This document shows positions 25,060 to 35,700 of a stretch of 64,000 nt of DNA, in pieces (the stretch's first letter is position 1; each line of letters begins with the position of its first letter). Below the pieces are notes generated by a model. It had not been told where the DNA came from, searched no databases, and was given only the letters and a program-made list of their open reading frames with translations. The position numbers and the translations under genes were made by a program. This stretch comes from Pedobacter suwonensis (lineage in GTDB: Bacteria > Bacteroidota > Bacteroidia > Sphingobacteriales > Sphingobacteriaceae). The stretch covers positions 118,133 through 182,132 of the forward strand of contig NZ_FOJM01000013.1 of the NCBI RefSeq assembly GCF_900111825.1, given 5' to 3'.

Positions 25060-25090
25060 GAAAATACCCCAAACAAATTAATACTTTTAG

Positions 25091-25121
25091 GCCCTGTAGA
25101 TTATTTCTTTCAGGGCTTTTT
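25091..25121 (+). terminator. Terminator after the sigma/anti-sigma-protease operon
   Basis: Stem GCCCTG / CAGGGC with a 14-base loop followed by five T, starting 32 bases after the stop. Confidence 0.7.
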
Positions 25122-25185
25122 GTTGGATTTGTAATTTGGAAGTCTTAAATTAATATAAAATCTATGTATTTACTATGGTATTGTT

Positions 25186-25193
25186 TAGATTTG
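25186..25193 (+). promoter_or_regulatory. Putative -7 box of the peroxiredoxin gene
   Basis: TAGATTTG fits TAnnTTTG and lies 30 bases before the ATG. No clear -33 box. Confidence 0.45.
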
Positions 25194-25222
25194 TGTTAGT
25201 CAAAAATTAAATTAATAAGATC

Positions 25223-25858
25223 ATGAGTATAAGATTAGGCGATACCGCACCAAATTTTAAAGCCGATACCTCTATTGGCGAAATAGATTTTTACGAGTAT
25301 TTAGGGGATAGCTGGGGCGTACTGTTTTCACATCCTGCTGATTATACACCGGTTTGCACTACTGAATTAGGTAGAACGGCTGCATTGAAAGATGAGTTTG
25401 AAAAAAGAAATGTTAAAGTTTTAGCCCTGAGTGTAGATTCTGCCGATTCGCATAAAGGATGGATAAATGATATCAACGAAACTCAAAATACCTCTGTGGA
25501 GTTTCCAATTATCGCCGATCCGGATAAAACTGTTGCCAATCTATATGACATGATCCACCCGAATGCTTCTGAAACATTAACGGTAAGGTCATTGTTCGTC
25601 ATCAGTCCCGATAAAAAAGTAAAATTGATCATTACTTATCCGGCATCAACCGGACGTAATTTTAATGAAGTATTGCGTGTTATTGATTCTTTGCAGCTTA
25701 CCGCAAATTACAGCGTGGCTACTCCGGCAGATTGGAAAGATGGAGAGGACGTAATTGTGGTAAACAGCATTAAGACAGAAGATATTCCGGCTAAATTTCC
25801 GAAAGGACACCAGGTTATTAAACCTTATTTACGTACAACACCTCAGCCAAATAAATAA
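25223..25858 (+). CDS. Peroxiredoxin, Prx6 (1-Cys) type
   Basis: A 211-residue cytoplasmic thiol peroxidase that reduces hydrogen peroxide and organic hydroperoxides. The peroxidatic Cys45 lies in HPADYTPVCTTELG with the conserved Thr42 and, downstream, Arg in LTVRSLFVI. The long C-terminal arm (ATPADWKDGEDVIVVNSI, then PKGHQVIKPYLRTTPQP) is diagnostic for the Prx6 subfamily and separates it from AhpC. It is a monocistronic unit after the ECF operon terminator; there is no adjacent OxyR or AhpF. The electron donor is not evident. Confidence 0.94.
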   Translation: MSIRLGDTAPNFKADTSIGEIDFYEYLGDSWGVLFSHPADYTPVCTTELGRTAALKDEFEKRNVKVLALSVDSADSHKGWINDINETQNTSVEFPIIADPDKTVANLYDMIHPNASETLTVRSLFVISPDKKVKLIITYPASTGRNFNEVLRVIDSLQLTANYSVATPADWKDGEDVIVVNSIKTEDIPAKFPKGHQVIKPYLRTTPQPNK

Positions 25859-26059
25859 TTTATTTGCTAAACGCAACATTCTTGTTGAACAGGCCAAAAT
25901 GACTTGTGTTATATGAGTAAGTTATTATATTTGATAGTTTTGTTTCAATATTAATGCTTTAAACTGGTTGTTTTATTTGAATTAATACGCAATTGTTTAA
26001 ATTAAATGCTGATCAAGGTGTAAAAGGTTTATTTATTTATACAATTTTTATTTTTTTTT

Positions 26060-26257
26060 ATGGCAACCGGAAGAGTTAAATGGTTTAATACGGAAAAAGG
26101 CTTTGGATTTATTGTGCAAGAAGACAATAAAGACTTATTTGTGCATTTTAAAGATGTTTTAGGCGGAATTGAAAGTTTGAAAGAAAACGACAAAGTAGAA
26201 TTTGAAGTAGCCGAAGGCAGAAAAGGTTTACAGGCTGTAAATGTGAAAAAAGTTTAA
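26060..26257 (+). CDS. Cold-shock domain protein
   Basis: A 65-residue single-domain CspA-type nucleic-acid chaperone that melts RNA structure. RNP1 (KGFGFIV) and RNP2 (LFVHF) are both intact, and the start ATGRVKWFNTEKGFGFI is the classical one. The leader between the peroxiredoxin gene and this one is very T- and A-rich, and about 130 bases could be an untranslated regulatory leader as in other csp genes. The gene ends in a strong hairpin. It may be one of several copies in the genome, so no more specific symbol is given. Confidence 0.95.
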   Translation: MATGRVKWFNTEKGFGFIVQEDNKDLFVHFKDVLGGIESLKENDKVEFEVAEGRKGLQAVNVKKV

Positions 26258-26600
26258 ACAAGATAACAGATTTATCCAGACTACAAAAAGCTTTTCAGGA
26301 GAAAGGCTTTTTGTATTTATTACCTGTTCTTACGTCGAGCTCACTCAAAAATAGCATAAAATAGAGAAACCATAAGTTGTAATGATTACACGCAGGTGGC
26401 CTGGTGAATAGATAATTTAACGTGAGTCGTGCGGCTTTATTTAGTCGGGAGACCCTGCTGGGTTAACGATAAGTGGACAAGTTGATGATCCTGAATTTAT
26501 TCCGTTAAGTCAACCCGGTTCAGGTTGACAGCTGCTGTAAATCGGAAGAGAGTCAGGAATGCCTCATTGATACCGAATAATACTGAATCACACAGGCAAA
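26258..26600. other. Intergenic stretch with terminator only
   Basis: Of these 343 bases between convergent genes, only the hairpin at 26283-26314 is recognisable. The rest shows no open frame or repeat. Confidence 0.45.
26283..26314 (+). terminator. Terminator after the cold-shock gene
   Basis: Stem ACAAAAAGCTTTTC / GAAAGGCTTTTTGT (one G-U pair) with loop AGGA, starting 25 bases after the stop codon. Confidence 0.8.
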
Positions 26601-27920
26601 CTATTTTGCGGTGGTAAATTCGATCAGATATGGTTTAAGTGGTATTCCATTCTCATTGCGGAAACCGCTCCCTACCATTAGCTGGTATTTGTGATTGGGT
26701 TTTAAAACGACATCAAATGAAGCAGAATATCCGTCAGCAGAAAAGCCTTTAAATTCTTTTATCTTTAATATATGTGTTTCTCCCAGCGGTCCAAGTTCAA
26801 AATTCCGGTGCCGTTTATCCATTTTATCAGCAAATTTGATCGTAATCTGGGATAAACCAGAATCAACTTTTTTGCTTCCGTTTTTAAACTCTTTAATGCC
26901 CGTAACAGTCGGCCTGCTTTTATCGTATTGCCGGTAAAATTTTGATACCGGTTTTTCAAAATAACCAGAGCGATCAACAAAATGATGTAAAGCCGATGGA
27001 TTATTGTAATCGAGCCTAATCATTTCACTTATGGCCAGATTTTTATCTTTAGCATTTTGATAATATTTTTTGCAGATTTCATATCCTACATAATAGCCCA
27101 GATCGCGCATTTTGAATTCATTATCGGAATTGCTGTATAACCAGAATCCACTATCTTCAAAAAACATTTGTTTGGCAAATACGCTTCTTATTTTTTCAAA
27201 ATTCTGTGATCCAAACTGAATAGCTGGCGTTGTTGATGGTTTACCGGTAACCGTAACTGCCAAAAATTCTGCTACGCCTTCAATAACGCATTGAGAAAGG
27301 AGATTATAGCCAATAGTGCTCTTCTGCTGGGTATGTACATATTCATGCACATTTAAGAATACCGTTGAGCGGATCGGGTTGCTGCTAAAAAACGTTTTCA
27401 GGTGTGATAGCGCTTTCGGGAATTCAGAAGATACAGTATGCGCATCAGCCAGCGCAAGTTCACTTCCTATTAATACGTTCCCATCCAATGTTGTACCATT
27501 GGTACGTAGGGCCCCAATAGTAAAATAAATACGGGCAGGTTTAAGTTTTTTGTAAATCCCGGCCAATTTATCAATTTCTTTGGAGATACTGTCTGCAAAT
27601 TCATCTGCGCGTTGGGTATCAGCCCTTACTGAATGCCAGAATAGTGGATAATTGTGGATCGCATCAACATAAGATTTAGCAGTATATCCTCTTGCTTTCA
27701 TAATAGACTTCAGGCCATCAGTACCGCGTTTAATAAACAGATCATTAATGTAGCCTACCTGTAAAGTGCTATCGCTGGTCTCCTTAATCTTATCGTAAGC
27801 TGTCCAAAAATTTTTAATGTCAGAGGTGATGATCCGTTGATGTATGTCCTGGCTATTTGCTTTTAAAAAATATAATGATAGCAGTAATAATAATATAGAT
27901 GGTCTCAAATGATCTAACAT
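26601..27920 (-). CDS. Exported HExxH zinc metalloprotease-like protein with C-terminal Ig-like domain
   Basis: A 439-residue secreted protein. The start at ATG 27920 gives a clean signal peptide (MLDHLRPSILLLLLSLYFLKANSQ); the frame extends 13 codons further up. A zinc-binding HEYVH lies in VFLNVHEYVHTQQKST, followed about 20 residues later by a possible third-ligand glutamate in IEGVAEFLAV, as in gluzincin-like DUF2268-type proteases. The last 100 residues (SQITIKFADKMDKRHRNFE, then VVLKPNHKYQLMVGSGFRNENG) resemble a Big_5-type Ig-like domain. It may act on peptides in the periplasm or outside the cell. It lies in a row of three exported hydrolases on the same strand, but the gaps suggest separate units. 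The substrate is unknown. Confidence 0.8.
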   Translation of the reverse strand: MLDHLRPSILLLLLSLYFLKANSQDIHQRIITSDIKNFWTAYDKIKETSDSTLQVGYINDLFIKRGTDGLKSIMKARGYTAKSYVDAIHNYPLFWHSVRADTQRADEFADSISKEIDKLAGIYKKLKPARIYFTIGALRTNGTTLDGNVLIGSELALADAHTVSSEFPKALSHLKTFFSSNPIRSTVFLNVHEYVHTQQKSTIGYNLLSQCVIEGVAEFLAVTVTGKPSTTPAIQFGSQNFEKIRSVFAKQMFFEDSGFWLYSNSDNEFKMRDLGYYVGYEICKKYYQNAKDKNLAISEMIRLDYNNPSALHHFVDRSGYFEKPVSKFYRQYDKSRPTVTGIKEFKNGSKKVDSGLSQITIKFADKMDKRHRNFELGPLGETHILKIKEFKGFSADGYSASFDVVLKPNHKYQLMVGSGFRNENGIPLKPYLIEFTTAK

Positions 27921-28061
27921 TTTAAAAATACAATAAAAGTTTGAAATAAACATAAGCAACTATAAGTAAAGCGGTAGCAACCGGTATTAAGTTAAAAACT
28001 ATGGCAGCTCATTTATAACATTTAACGAAGATAAATAGTTAATGATAAAAGTCTTTGCTGG

Positions 28062-29216
28062 TTACCTTTCCCTTGCGTTTCCAAAATCTACAATTTGTTT
28101 TTCTTTAGGTAATTCATTAAGGTGCACCTCATCGAAACCATTTTGGTAGCCCAGCCGGTAATGGTCAATGATGTAAGGAATACCTTCACCATAAAGGAGC
28201 TTTGCAGAAGTAGTCACCTCAAAATGCAGATGTGGTTCGCGCGCATCTCCGGAATTACCGATGTTGCCCAATAATTGACCTTTGCGTACACGATCGCCCT
28301 TTTTAACATGCAAGCTGCCTTGCTGCATATGCATATAGTGGGCATAGTGTCCGTCGCCAAGATCAATTACGATATTGTTACCGGGCAGTTTTTCAAAGGT
28401 GAGTGGCACTGTCGGGTGGAAGGCTTTTCCATGGCCCGGAATGTTATCAGGTAATCCATCTGTAGCAGAGGTAATTATGCCATCGGCCACTGCAAATATT
28501 TTTTCTCCGTAACAGAAATACGAATGTACATTTGCCGCATCACCGGAAAAAGATACGCTGTCTCTGACCTTTTTCCAGTCAATGGCGAAACGCCTTGAAT
28601 TTACGATGTGTCCGCCAAGAATGATGTTCCCCCGTCGGTGATGATTATCAATACTGTTGCCAGGGCCATCGGCTGCAATCCAATCCGAACCCGATACAGG
28701 AGGTTTAAGCGTTTGGATTTTAGTAGTATGTGTGTTTATTGCCGCTCCATCTAAAGAGTCAGCTGAGGTAATGATCCGGTGTATGATATTATTGGGAAAT
28801 CCTGTCTTGTTACTCGTTTTTGCCTCTATGTATACGACCGCACTATGCCCGGCTTCAATATTTAAGGCGTCTTTTAGATTGTTGTTACCCAAAATTTTCA
28901 CCATACTTTTGAGTTCAAGCGAATCAAAAGATAGGAATGGGGCGTTGCCGCTCCGGTCTTCATTAAGCAGTTCCATCCTCTGTAAATGAATGGGTGAAGT
29001 ACCGAAGTTTGTGAGATAAAGCTCATAGATCAGATAAAAATTTGATCCGTTTGGAAAAGCAGTAGGGCCAAATGGTACACGCATTTCCAATTGAAGCGGA
29101 AATGAAAACGGTTTCGACCTGTTCTTCGCTGGTACATCCTGTGCAGTTGAACGACTCAAAAAAACGAAGCAGCATAGCAAAATTAAATAGGATAAACGTA
29201 GGCCTTTACTTTTCAT
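28062..29216 (-). CDS. Exported M23-family (LytM) peptidase
   Basis: A 384-residue secreted metallopeptidase with signal peptide SYLILLCCFVFLSRSTAQ. The N-terminal half (about 35-165) is a beta-rich module that seems to be an Ig-like domain (LYLTNFGTSPIHLQRMELL). The M23 domain fills the C-terminal half: GNNIVIDLGDGHYAHYMHM, GDRVRKGQLLGNIGNSGDA and HLHFEV, with the HxH motif intact and a first-ligand candidate His in IDNHHRRGN or FAIDW-type context upstream. Such enzymes cut peptidoglycan cross-bridges or other peptides; the LytM fold here is complete, so an active enzyme is likely. It lies between two other exported hydrolases with gaps of about 100 bases. Confidence 0.88.
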   Translation of the reverse strand: MKSKGLRLSYLILLCCFVFLSRSTAQDVPAKNRSKPFSFPLQLEMRVPFGPTAFPNGSNFYLIYELYLTNFGTSPIHLQRMELLNEDRSGNAPFLSFDSLELKSMVKILGNNNLKDALNIEAGHSAVVYIEAKTSNKTGFPNNIIHRIITSADSLDGAAINTHTTKIQTLKPPVSGSDWIAADGPGNSIDNHHRRGNIILGGHIVNSRRFAIDWKKVRDSVSFSGDAANVHSYFCYGEKIFAVADGIITSATDGLPDNIPGHGKAFHPTVPLTFEKLPGNNIVIDLGDGHYAHYMHMQQGSLHVKKGDRVRKGQLLGNIGNSGDAREPHLHFEVTTSAKLLYGEGIPYIIDHYRLGYQNGFDEVHLNELPKEKQIVDFGNARER

Positions 29217-29324
29217 TCGATAAATATTTTCCTGTTAGATGTAACTAAACGTGTCGCGGTTACACTTTTAAGATAAATGATTTTAATATTAAGTGATTTC
29301 TTATTGAAATCACTTATGTTTTAA

Positions 29325-30734
29325 TTATTGTTTTTTCCTGAAGGCGGTTCCTATCACTTTGCCATACTCCAGCATTTCTAGTTTTATCTCCTGATCATGC
29401 AATTGCGTAAATCTAAGTACGCCATCTGCACCACCTTGCCTGATGCCCTGAAATTCGTTCTCAGCAATGGGGAAAAAACGCATATCCCATTTAATCCGGT
29501 TGGTGTTATGGACCAGGTGGCCATCTAAGTAAGTAATCAGCTGTTCTTCCCCATCATCCTTGCTGATGTAAGTCCCCTCATATTGTGCGATCTGCGGGGC
29601 TGGTAAGGTGATTTTTTTAGGATATTCTATCTCGATTTTGCGATTATCCAAAATCTGGTTAATGGTCTCAAAGGGGTAAGCACCCATTTTAAAATTCTGG
29701 AGGGTAATAATGGTTCTGTCTTTACCTGCCTTATGATAAATAAAAGAAGCATAACCATCCCAGCTACCTGTATGGCCAAATGAAAGGTTGTTTTTCCCTC
29801 CGGAAAGTTCAAGTCCGAAACCATAAGGGATGTTTTTTCCTTTTGAGGTTTTTGTCACCTCAGTCATCAGTTCAAATTCGCTGGGAGTAAGAAAGGTATT
29901 TGATTTTAATGCATTCAACCATTTATACAGGTCGAGGATAGTAGAATTGACTTTGGCGCTACCTACAATGCCATCCAGGTAATACACTACACTATCTCCG
30001 TAATCCGGGTTTTCGGACGTAATTTTATCAAATGACTTGCGCTTCCAAACATAGCCGGTAGCATAATTCTTTATCTTTTTAGGATTTTGTCTTCTGTTAT
30101 ATACGAATGTAGATTTCATCTTTAGTGGCCTGAAAATGTTGTCCCTCAGGTAATCGGCGTAAGTTTTGCCAGAAATGCGTTCAATGATGCTGGCCATAAG
30201 CGCATAGTTGGTATTATTGTACCGGTGCATGCTGCCTGGTTTAAAACTCAAAGTATCTTTCCGGGCTGCATAGAATCCGATCAGATCTTTATTGGAGGCA
30301 ATTTTGCTGTGGTCCCATCCTTTGGCCATGTCTCCAATATATTCAGGAAGGCCACTGGTATGCCTAAGCAGATCATATATTGTAACATTTTGCCATCTGC
30401 CCAGTTCGGGAATGTATTTGGTCACCGGATCATCATATTGCAGCAGGCCTTGCCGGTGCAGCAGTACAATGGCTGTAGCCGTAAACTGTTTTGAGCAAGA
30501 TCCCAGTTCGTAAATGGTATTTTCATTTGTTTGATACCTGGATAAAGTATCGCGAAAACCATAACCTTTTGCCAGCAATATCTTACCTTTCTCGGCTACT
30601 AATACAGAGCCGTTAAACTGATTTTGATTGTACATGACGGTAAACACGCTATCGAGCTTGTCACGAAAAGTCTTCTGGGCAAAAATGTTGGTGTAGGTAA
30701 GCAATAGCAGAGCAATAATTCCGGTTTTATTCAT
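29325..30734 (-). CDS. Class C beta-lactamase-like serine hydrolase
   Basis: A 469-residue exported penicillin-binding-protein-fold hydrolase. The start at ATG 30734 gives a signal peptide (MNKTGIIALLLLTYTNIFAQ); 17 more codons are open upstream. The SxxK nucleophile motif is SCSK in YELGSCSKQFTATAIV, and the second motif is YNN in HRYNNTNYALM. The third box appears as FGHTG in NNLSFGHTGSWDGY. The C-terminal 90 residues form a DUF3471-like beta domain. The family includes esterases, D-aminopeptidases and D,D-carboxypeptidases, so resistance to beta-lactams should not be assumed. It is divergent from the ECF sigma/SusCD operon. Confidence 0.9.
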   Translation of the reverse strand: MNKTGIIALLLLTYTNIFAQKTFRDKLDSVFTVMYNQNQFNGSVLVAEKGKILLAKGYGFRDTLSRYQTNENTIYELGSCSKQFTATAIVLLHRQGLLQYDDPVTKYIPELGRWQNVTIYDLLRHTSGLPEYIGDMAKGWDHSKIASNKDLIGFYAARKDTLSFKPGSMHRYNNTNYALMASIIERISGKTYADYLRDNIFRPLKMKSTFVYNRRQNPKKIKNYATGYVWKRKSFDKITSENPDYGDSVVYYLDGIVGSAKVNSTILDLYKWLNALKSNTFLTPSEFELMTEVTKTSKGKNIPYGFGLELSGGKNNLSFGHTGSWDGYASFIYHKAGKDRTIITLQNFKMGAYPFETINQILDNRKIEIEYPKKITLPAPQIAQYEGTYISKDDGEEQLITYLDGHLVHNTNRIKWDMRFFPIAENEFQGIRQGGADGVLRFTQLHDQEIKLEMLEYGKVIGTAFRKKQ

Positions 30735-30912
30735 AGATGTTAAGGTATTTAGGAATAAGACACCAGATTTATAGGCGCGTTGCATCTCAGCATGAATTTT
30801 TACATTCCTGTATCAGCCAATCAAGTATTCCAAACCGGTTTATTTTGTCAAAAGCCTGCCTAAGGATGTTAATGTCTTCAATTTTAAACGCTTAATGTGT
30901 ATTTTTGGCAAA

Positions 30913-31515
30913 ATGTCAACCGGCCATCCCAACGATCATGAAGAACTAAGGCAACTCGAGAGCCTGATAAAAGGCAATCGGGAGGGCTTTGATTTTGTTT
31001 ATGCGAAATACAGCAGGCTGCTTTTGCCCAAAATGCAGCGAATGGTTAAAGTTAATGAGGTGGTTGATGAACTGATGCAGGATGTTTTCCTGAAAGTTTG
31101 GTTAAACCGGGCAGAAATAGATTTAAGCCGCTCATTTTCGGGATGGATTTTTACCATTGCGCAGCATACAATTTATGGTTATTACAGGCGCGTTGCCCTT
31201 GATGTAAAAATGCAGCGCTATTTGCTGGAAACTTTTGCCGAATTCTACGAGCAAACGGAAGATTATATTTTCAATAAAGAGCGGGTTGAATTGTTAAATC
31301 AGGCGATTGAAAAATTACCTCCACAGCGAAAGCAAATATTTAAACTTTGTAAAATAGAGGGGAAAAGTTATCAGGAAGCAGCAGAAATCCTATCACTCAG
31401 TTCTTCAACAGTGAGCAATCAGTTGGTCAATGCTACCAGATACATCAAGCGATATGTTTTCTTTCACTCCAAGGAGTTTATTCTGCTTTGTATTGCAGCA
31501 TATCTAAAAAAATAA
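30913..31515 (+). CDS. ECF sigma factor of the SusCD operon (FecI-like)
   Basis: A 200-residue ECF sigma factor. Region 2 (GFDFVYAKYSRLLLPKMQRM, VVDELMQDVFLKVWLNR, FSGWIFTIAQHTIYGYYRR) and region 4 (AIEKLPPQRKQIFKLCKIEG, SYQEAAEILSLSSSTVSNQL) are complete. The C-terminal FILLCIAAYLKK tail is common in Bacteroidota FecI-type factors. The start could be ATG 30895 or 30913; the second is preferred because the family usually begins close to the first conserved helix. It is followed by FecR, SusC and SusD, so it probably drives the receptor genes when FecR relays a signal from the loaded outer-membrane receptor. Confidence 0.92.
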   Translation: MSTGHPNDHEELRQLESLIKGNREGFDFVYAKYSRLLLPKMQRMVKVNEVVDELMQDVFLKVWLNRAEIDLSRSFSGWIFTIAQHTIYGYYRRVALDVKMQRYLLETFAEFYEQTEDYIFNKERVELLNQAIEKLPPQRKQIFKLCKIEGKSYQEAAEILSLSSSTVSNQLVNATRYIKRYVFFHSKEFILLCIAAYLKK

Positions 31516-31574
31516 AAAAAATTAAGGACGAATAGTGTGTTTGTCCATCTCGTGCATAATATATATAGACAACG

Positions 31575-32723
31575 ATGGAAAAACGACCTTCAAACAAACA
31601 ATTATTCGACCGCTTTATCGCAAATAAAAGTAATGCCAGGGAGCTTGAAATGCTTTTTGCTTATTTTGAAGAGGCCGGGCAGGCTGATCTTGAAAGTTTA
31701 ATCAAAAATGGATTTGACCTTGAAAATCATGCTGTCGATCAGGTAGATATGGCACGTCTTGATGCCGTCCATGCCCGTTTGACAGATAAAATTTTCGCGA
31801 AACCGACAAGCAGGGTATTGAAACTGATCGGCTCCGCCCGGTTTATCAGGAATGCTGCTGCAGTGGCGGTCATCTTATCTGCCGGATTATTATTGAGCCG
31901 CCATTTATCAAATGGTACACAGGTTGTACCCGGTAGTGCAAAAGCCTATTTGAGTTTCAATGGTAAAAACGACACTTTAACAGCTCAAAAAGCAGGACTG
32001 CTTTATCAGCATGGTGGCGTAACGGTAAGCACACAAAGCGACGGCACAGTTGTATTTAAGGCGGTAAACGCCGATTCGGCAACGGCAGCGAAACTGAACA
32101 CCATCATTACGCCGAGAGGGGGAGAGTTCAAGGTGACTTTGAGCGATGGCTCTATGGTGCTATTGAACGCAGGCTCGAAACTTACCTTTCCAACAGGTTT
32201 CCGCGGACCAGAAAGGAAAGTGTATGTTGAAGGCGAAGCATTTTTCAGCGTAACCAAAAATGCAGATAAACCCTTTATAGTTAATGTAGGTGGAAACGAG
32301 ATTAAAGTTTTGGGTACCCGGTTTAATGTGAACAGTTACCCGGAAACCGGTGGCGTTGAGGCTACCCTGTTAGAAGGAAGTGTAAGCTTCAGCAATACTG
32401 AGGGGGAAAATGTGCTGCTTAAACCCAATCAGCAAGTATTTTCTGCTTATGGTCATTTATCGCTAAAGGATGTTTCTGCTGCAGATTTTAATGCCTGGAC
32501 GAAGGGAGAGTTTCTTTTCAATGATGTTCCGGTAGCCGTAGTAATGCAAAGGTTGGCCAGGTGGTATAATCTGGAGGTTCAGCCCGCATCAATGCCATCA
32601 AAAAACCTTTATATGCGGATATCGCGTAAGGCAGATATTAAAGAGGTGCTTGAAATGATCGCCAAGGCTACTGATCTTGAGTTTGATTTAAAGGGCAATC
32701 AGATTGTTTTAAAAAAAGAATAG
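31575..32723 (+). CDS. FecR-family anti-sigma factor
   Basis: A 382-residue single-pass regulator. The N-terminal 85 residues are cytoplasmic and should bind the ECF sigma factor (QLFDRFIANKSNARELEMLFAY). One membrane helix follows (about 95-112, AVAVILSAGLLLS). The periplasmic FecR domain (about 175-275) shows TPRGGEFKVTLSDGSMVLLN, GPERKVYVEGEAFFSV and VLGTRFNVNSY. A C-terminal DUF4974 domain (FNDVPVAVVMQRLARWYNLE) is the part that in this family contacts the N-terminal signalling region of the receptor. The SusC partner downstream has that STN region, so signal relay from the surface to the sigma factor is expected. Confidence 0.94.
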   Translation: MEKRPSNKQLFDRFIANKSNARELEMLFAYFEEAGQADLESLIKNGFDLENHAVDQVDMARLDAVHARLTDKIFAKPTSRVLKLIGSARFIRNAAAVAVILSAGLLLSRHLSNGTQVVPGSAKAYLSFNGKNDTLTAQKAGLLYQHGGVTVSTQSDGTVVFKAVNADSATAAKLNTIITPRGGEFKVTLSDGSMVLLNAGSKLTFPTGFRGPERKVYVEGEAFFSVTKNADKPFIVNVGGNEIKVLGTRFNVNSYPETGGVEATLLEGSVSFSNTEGENVLLKPNQQVFSAYGHLSLKDVSAADFNAWTKGEFLFNDVPVAVVMQRLARWYNLEVQPASMPSKNLYMRISRKADIKEVLEMIAKATDLEFDLKGNQIVLKKE

Positions 32724-32770
32724 GTTTTTATCCATCGTCGTCAATTAACAACCAACCAAACTAATTTTTT

Positions 32771-35700
32771 ATGACAAACCTTTACTTTCGCTTCGTCCGG
32801 ACGGGACGCAGCAATTTATTGAACTGGCTGGCATTATTGTGTTTAGCACTATTTTTTTCGTTGAATGTAAATGCGCAAAACAACCAGTACAAATTTTTTC
32901 AGGCACCGTTGAATACGGTAATTGCCGAAATTTCAAAAAAAACTTCTTACGAGTTTGTGTATGACGCAGACCTGGTGAAAAAGGCCAAACCCATAACCTT
33001 CAATTTGGCGACACCCGACATCAGAACCTTGATGGATGCGGTAACTAAGGGTCAGGATTTTACTTACGAAATCAGCAACGGAAGAACTATCGTTTTAAAA
33101 AACAGAAGTGAAGATGTTTCTGAATACACTTTACATGGAATGGTAACCGATAGTATAGGCGGACCGCTTCCAGGCGCTTCTGTAAAACTAAAAGGAACTA
33201 CAAGATACACCATGGCAGATGGTAACGGGCATTTTAATATTGGTTTAACCGATCAATACAATGCCTTGGAAATTAGTTATATGGGGTATTTGTCACAAAC
33301 ACAAAAGATTGATAAAGCTGCTGCATCAAACATTTTGACTATACGTTTAAAACCGAATTCATCCTTATTAGCTGATGTGGTTGTAAATGGTTTCCAGACG
33401 ATAAGTAAAGAACGTTCAACCGGTGCAGCAACTAAAATTAACAATGATAAGCTAAATGAAAATATAAATTCTGACATTCTAGGCGCACTGGAGGGCCGTG
33501 TGGCTGGATTGGTTTACAATAAAAATCCCAATAGGATTGGAGCTGATCAGCCTGTGTTAAGAGGGCAGGCTACATTCAATCTTCTGGGAGGCAGTGCTCC
33601 CTTGGTAGTACTTGATGGTTTGCCCACCGAAACAGCACTGGAAGATATTAATCCCTATGATGTTGAATCGGTAACCGTATTAAAGGATGGCGCTGCAGCT
33701 TCTATCTATGGATCCAGATCGGCAAATGGCGTGATAGTTATAGCCACTAAAAAAGGGAATACGCCTTTAAAAATATCATTGAACACAGATTTTTTTATTG
33801 ATACCAAGCCCACCTTCGGCAGCATGCATTATGCATCTACTGCTGATATTGTTGATTTTGAAACAGATGTATATAATAAAGAGCGTGCCCGATACGCTAA
33901 TACTGAAACTATGTTTGCTGCTTATGGAACGGTAGCAAATGGTAGCATTAAATATTATAGTCCGCTTTACCAATTATTTCGAGACAGGGATGCCGGAAAA
34001 GTTACGACTGATCAATTTAATCAGCAGCTAAATAATCTTAAAAATACTGATTACTACGAGCAGTATCGTGACAATGTGTGGCAGAATGCTTTCCGTCAAC
34101 GTTATAACTTATTATTAAGCTCGGCAAATTCAAAATCAAATACCTTCGCATCCATTAACTATGATCGTTCTGCTGAAAGAGTAATCGGGAATCATAACCA
34201 AAAAATCACTTTATATTTTAAAAACACCTATAATATCAAAAAATGGTTATCTACAAATATTGGCTTTAATGGTGCTTATTCTACATCTACATCAACTGAC
34301 GATAGTTATAATTATTACAACACCATCTCACCTCGTTACGCTTCTATAGTAAATCCTGATGGAAGTTTGGTGTACTCCAATTATGTAAATCTTGCTGATG
34401 GAATAGCGGGTTCACCAATTAACGGCGCGGTTGCGGGTGCCTTGCTCAATACCCCTCAATATAAACCATACCGGTTTAATATTTTGGAATCTTTAAATGA
34501 AGGTTTGACCAATGCTAATACTGTTGCATTGAGGGCTTTTACGAATGTTCAGGCTAAAATTATGGAGGGTCTGAGTTTTTCCAGTCAATTTCAATATGAA
34601 ATGGGCACCACCAAAAGTGAACAGATATATGACGTAAATTCTTACAAAATGAGAGCGGCGTACAATGCATTGGTCGCTTTTACGCCAGCTACAAACGCTT
34701 ATACCTTCGGATTACCAGCGGGGGGAAGAATTAGCCAGAATATGCAGCAACGAAATTCATATACGTTCAGAAACCAATTGAGTTTCGATAAATCTTTTGA
34801 CGAAGGCAAACACTCCATAGCAGCTATCGTAGGTACAGAGATGCGTCAAACCTTTCTACCAATTGGCATGAATGATATTAGATATGGATATGATCCTGTA
34901 ACATTAACATCTACAGTAATTAACAATGCAACGGTAAGTCAAACAGGTTTGCCCAGTTATATTTTTGGCCGAAACTTGACTTTGGGTATCGCTGGCCGCT
35001 CGTTTCAGGAAACAAAACACCGTAATCTTTCTTATTTTTCAAATGCGAGTTACACCTACTTAAATAGATACAACGTTACCGGAAGTTTGAGGATAGATCA
35101 GGCGGATTTTTTTGGAGCTGATCCAGAATTCAAATACAGACCATTATGGTCTGTTGGTTTGGGCTGGAACGCCAGCAATGAAAAATTTATCGAATCTTTG
35201 GGATGGATAAATTTGCTTAAGCTTCGAGCTACCTATGGAGTTAACGGTAATCAAAATACGGAGACCACTAAATTTTTAACTGCAAGAAGAGTGAATGATA
35301 ACTTATTTACATCTCTTCAGTATTTAAATATTATAGGATTACCAAATCCGAAATTGCGCTGGGAAAAAACGGAGACTTACAACTTAGGATTGGATATGGC
35401 CTTTTTAGGCAACCGGTTAAGAGGTACGATTGATTTTTATGACCGAAAAAGTACCGATTTAATGGTCACTACCGATTTAGATCCAACAGTAGGGGCTGCA
35501 TCTTTAGTAATTAATAATGGTGTTTTAAGAAATAAGGGAATCGAATTTACTGTGAATGGCGATTGGCTTAAATCAGGTGATTTGATGCTTAGCTCGACAT
35601 TTGTGTTGGGTTTTAACAGAAGTAAAATTGGGAAAGTAAACAGAGCTTTATCTACAGCAGCAAATTATGTGGGTTCGCCTTCAACTTATTATACGGAGGG

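Noticed and set aside
29325..30734. True antibiotic-resistance beta-lactamase
   Set aside because: Extra C-terminal beta domain and motif set fit the broad class C-like serine hydrolase family, often esterases or peptidases.
30895..30912. Six-codon extension of the SusCD-operon sigma factor
   Set aside because: Possible, but MCIFGK adds nothing family-like; a chance -7-like box TATTTTTG also lies here. Either start remains open.
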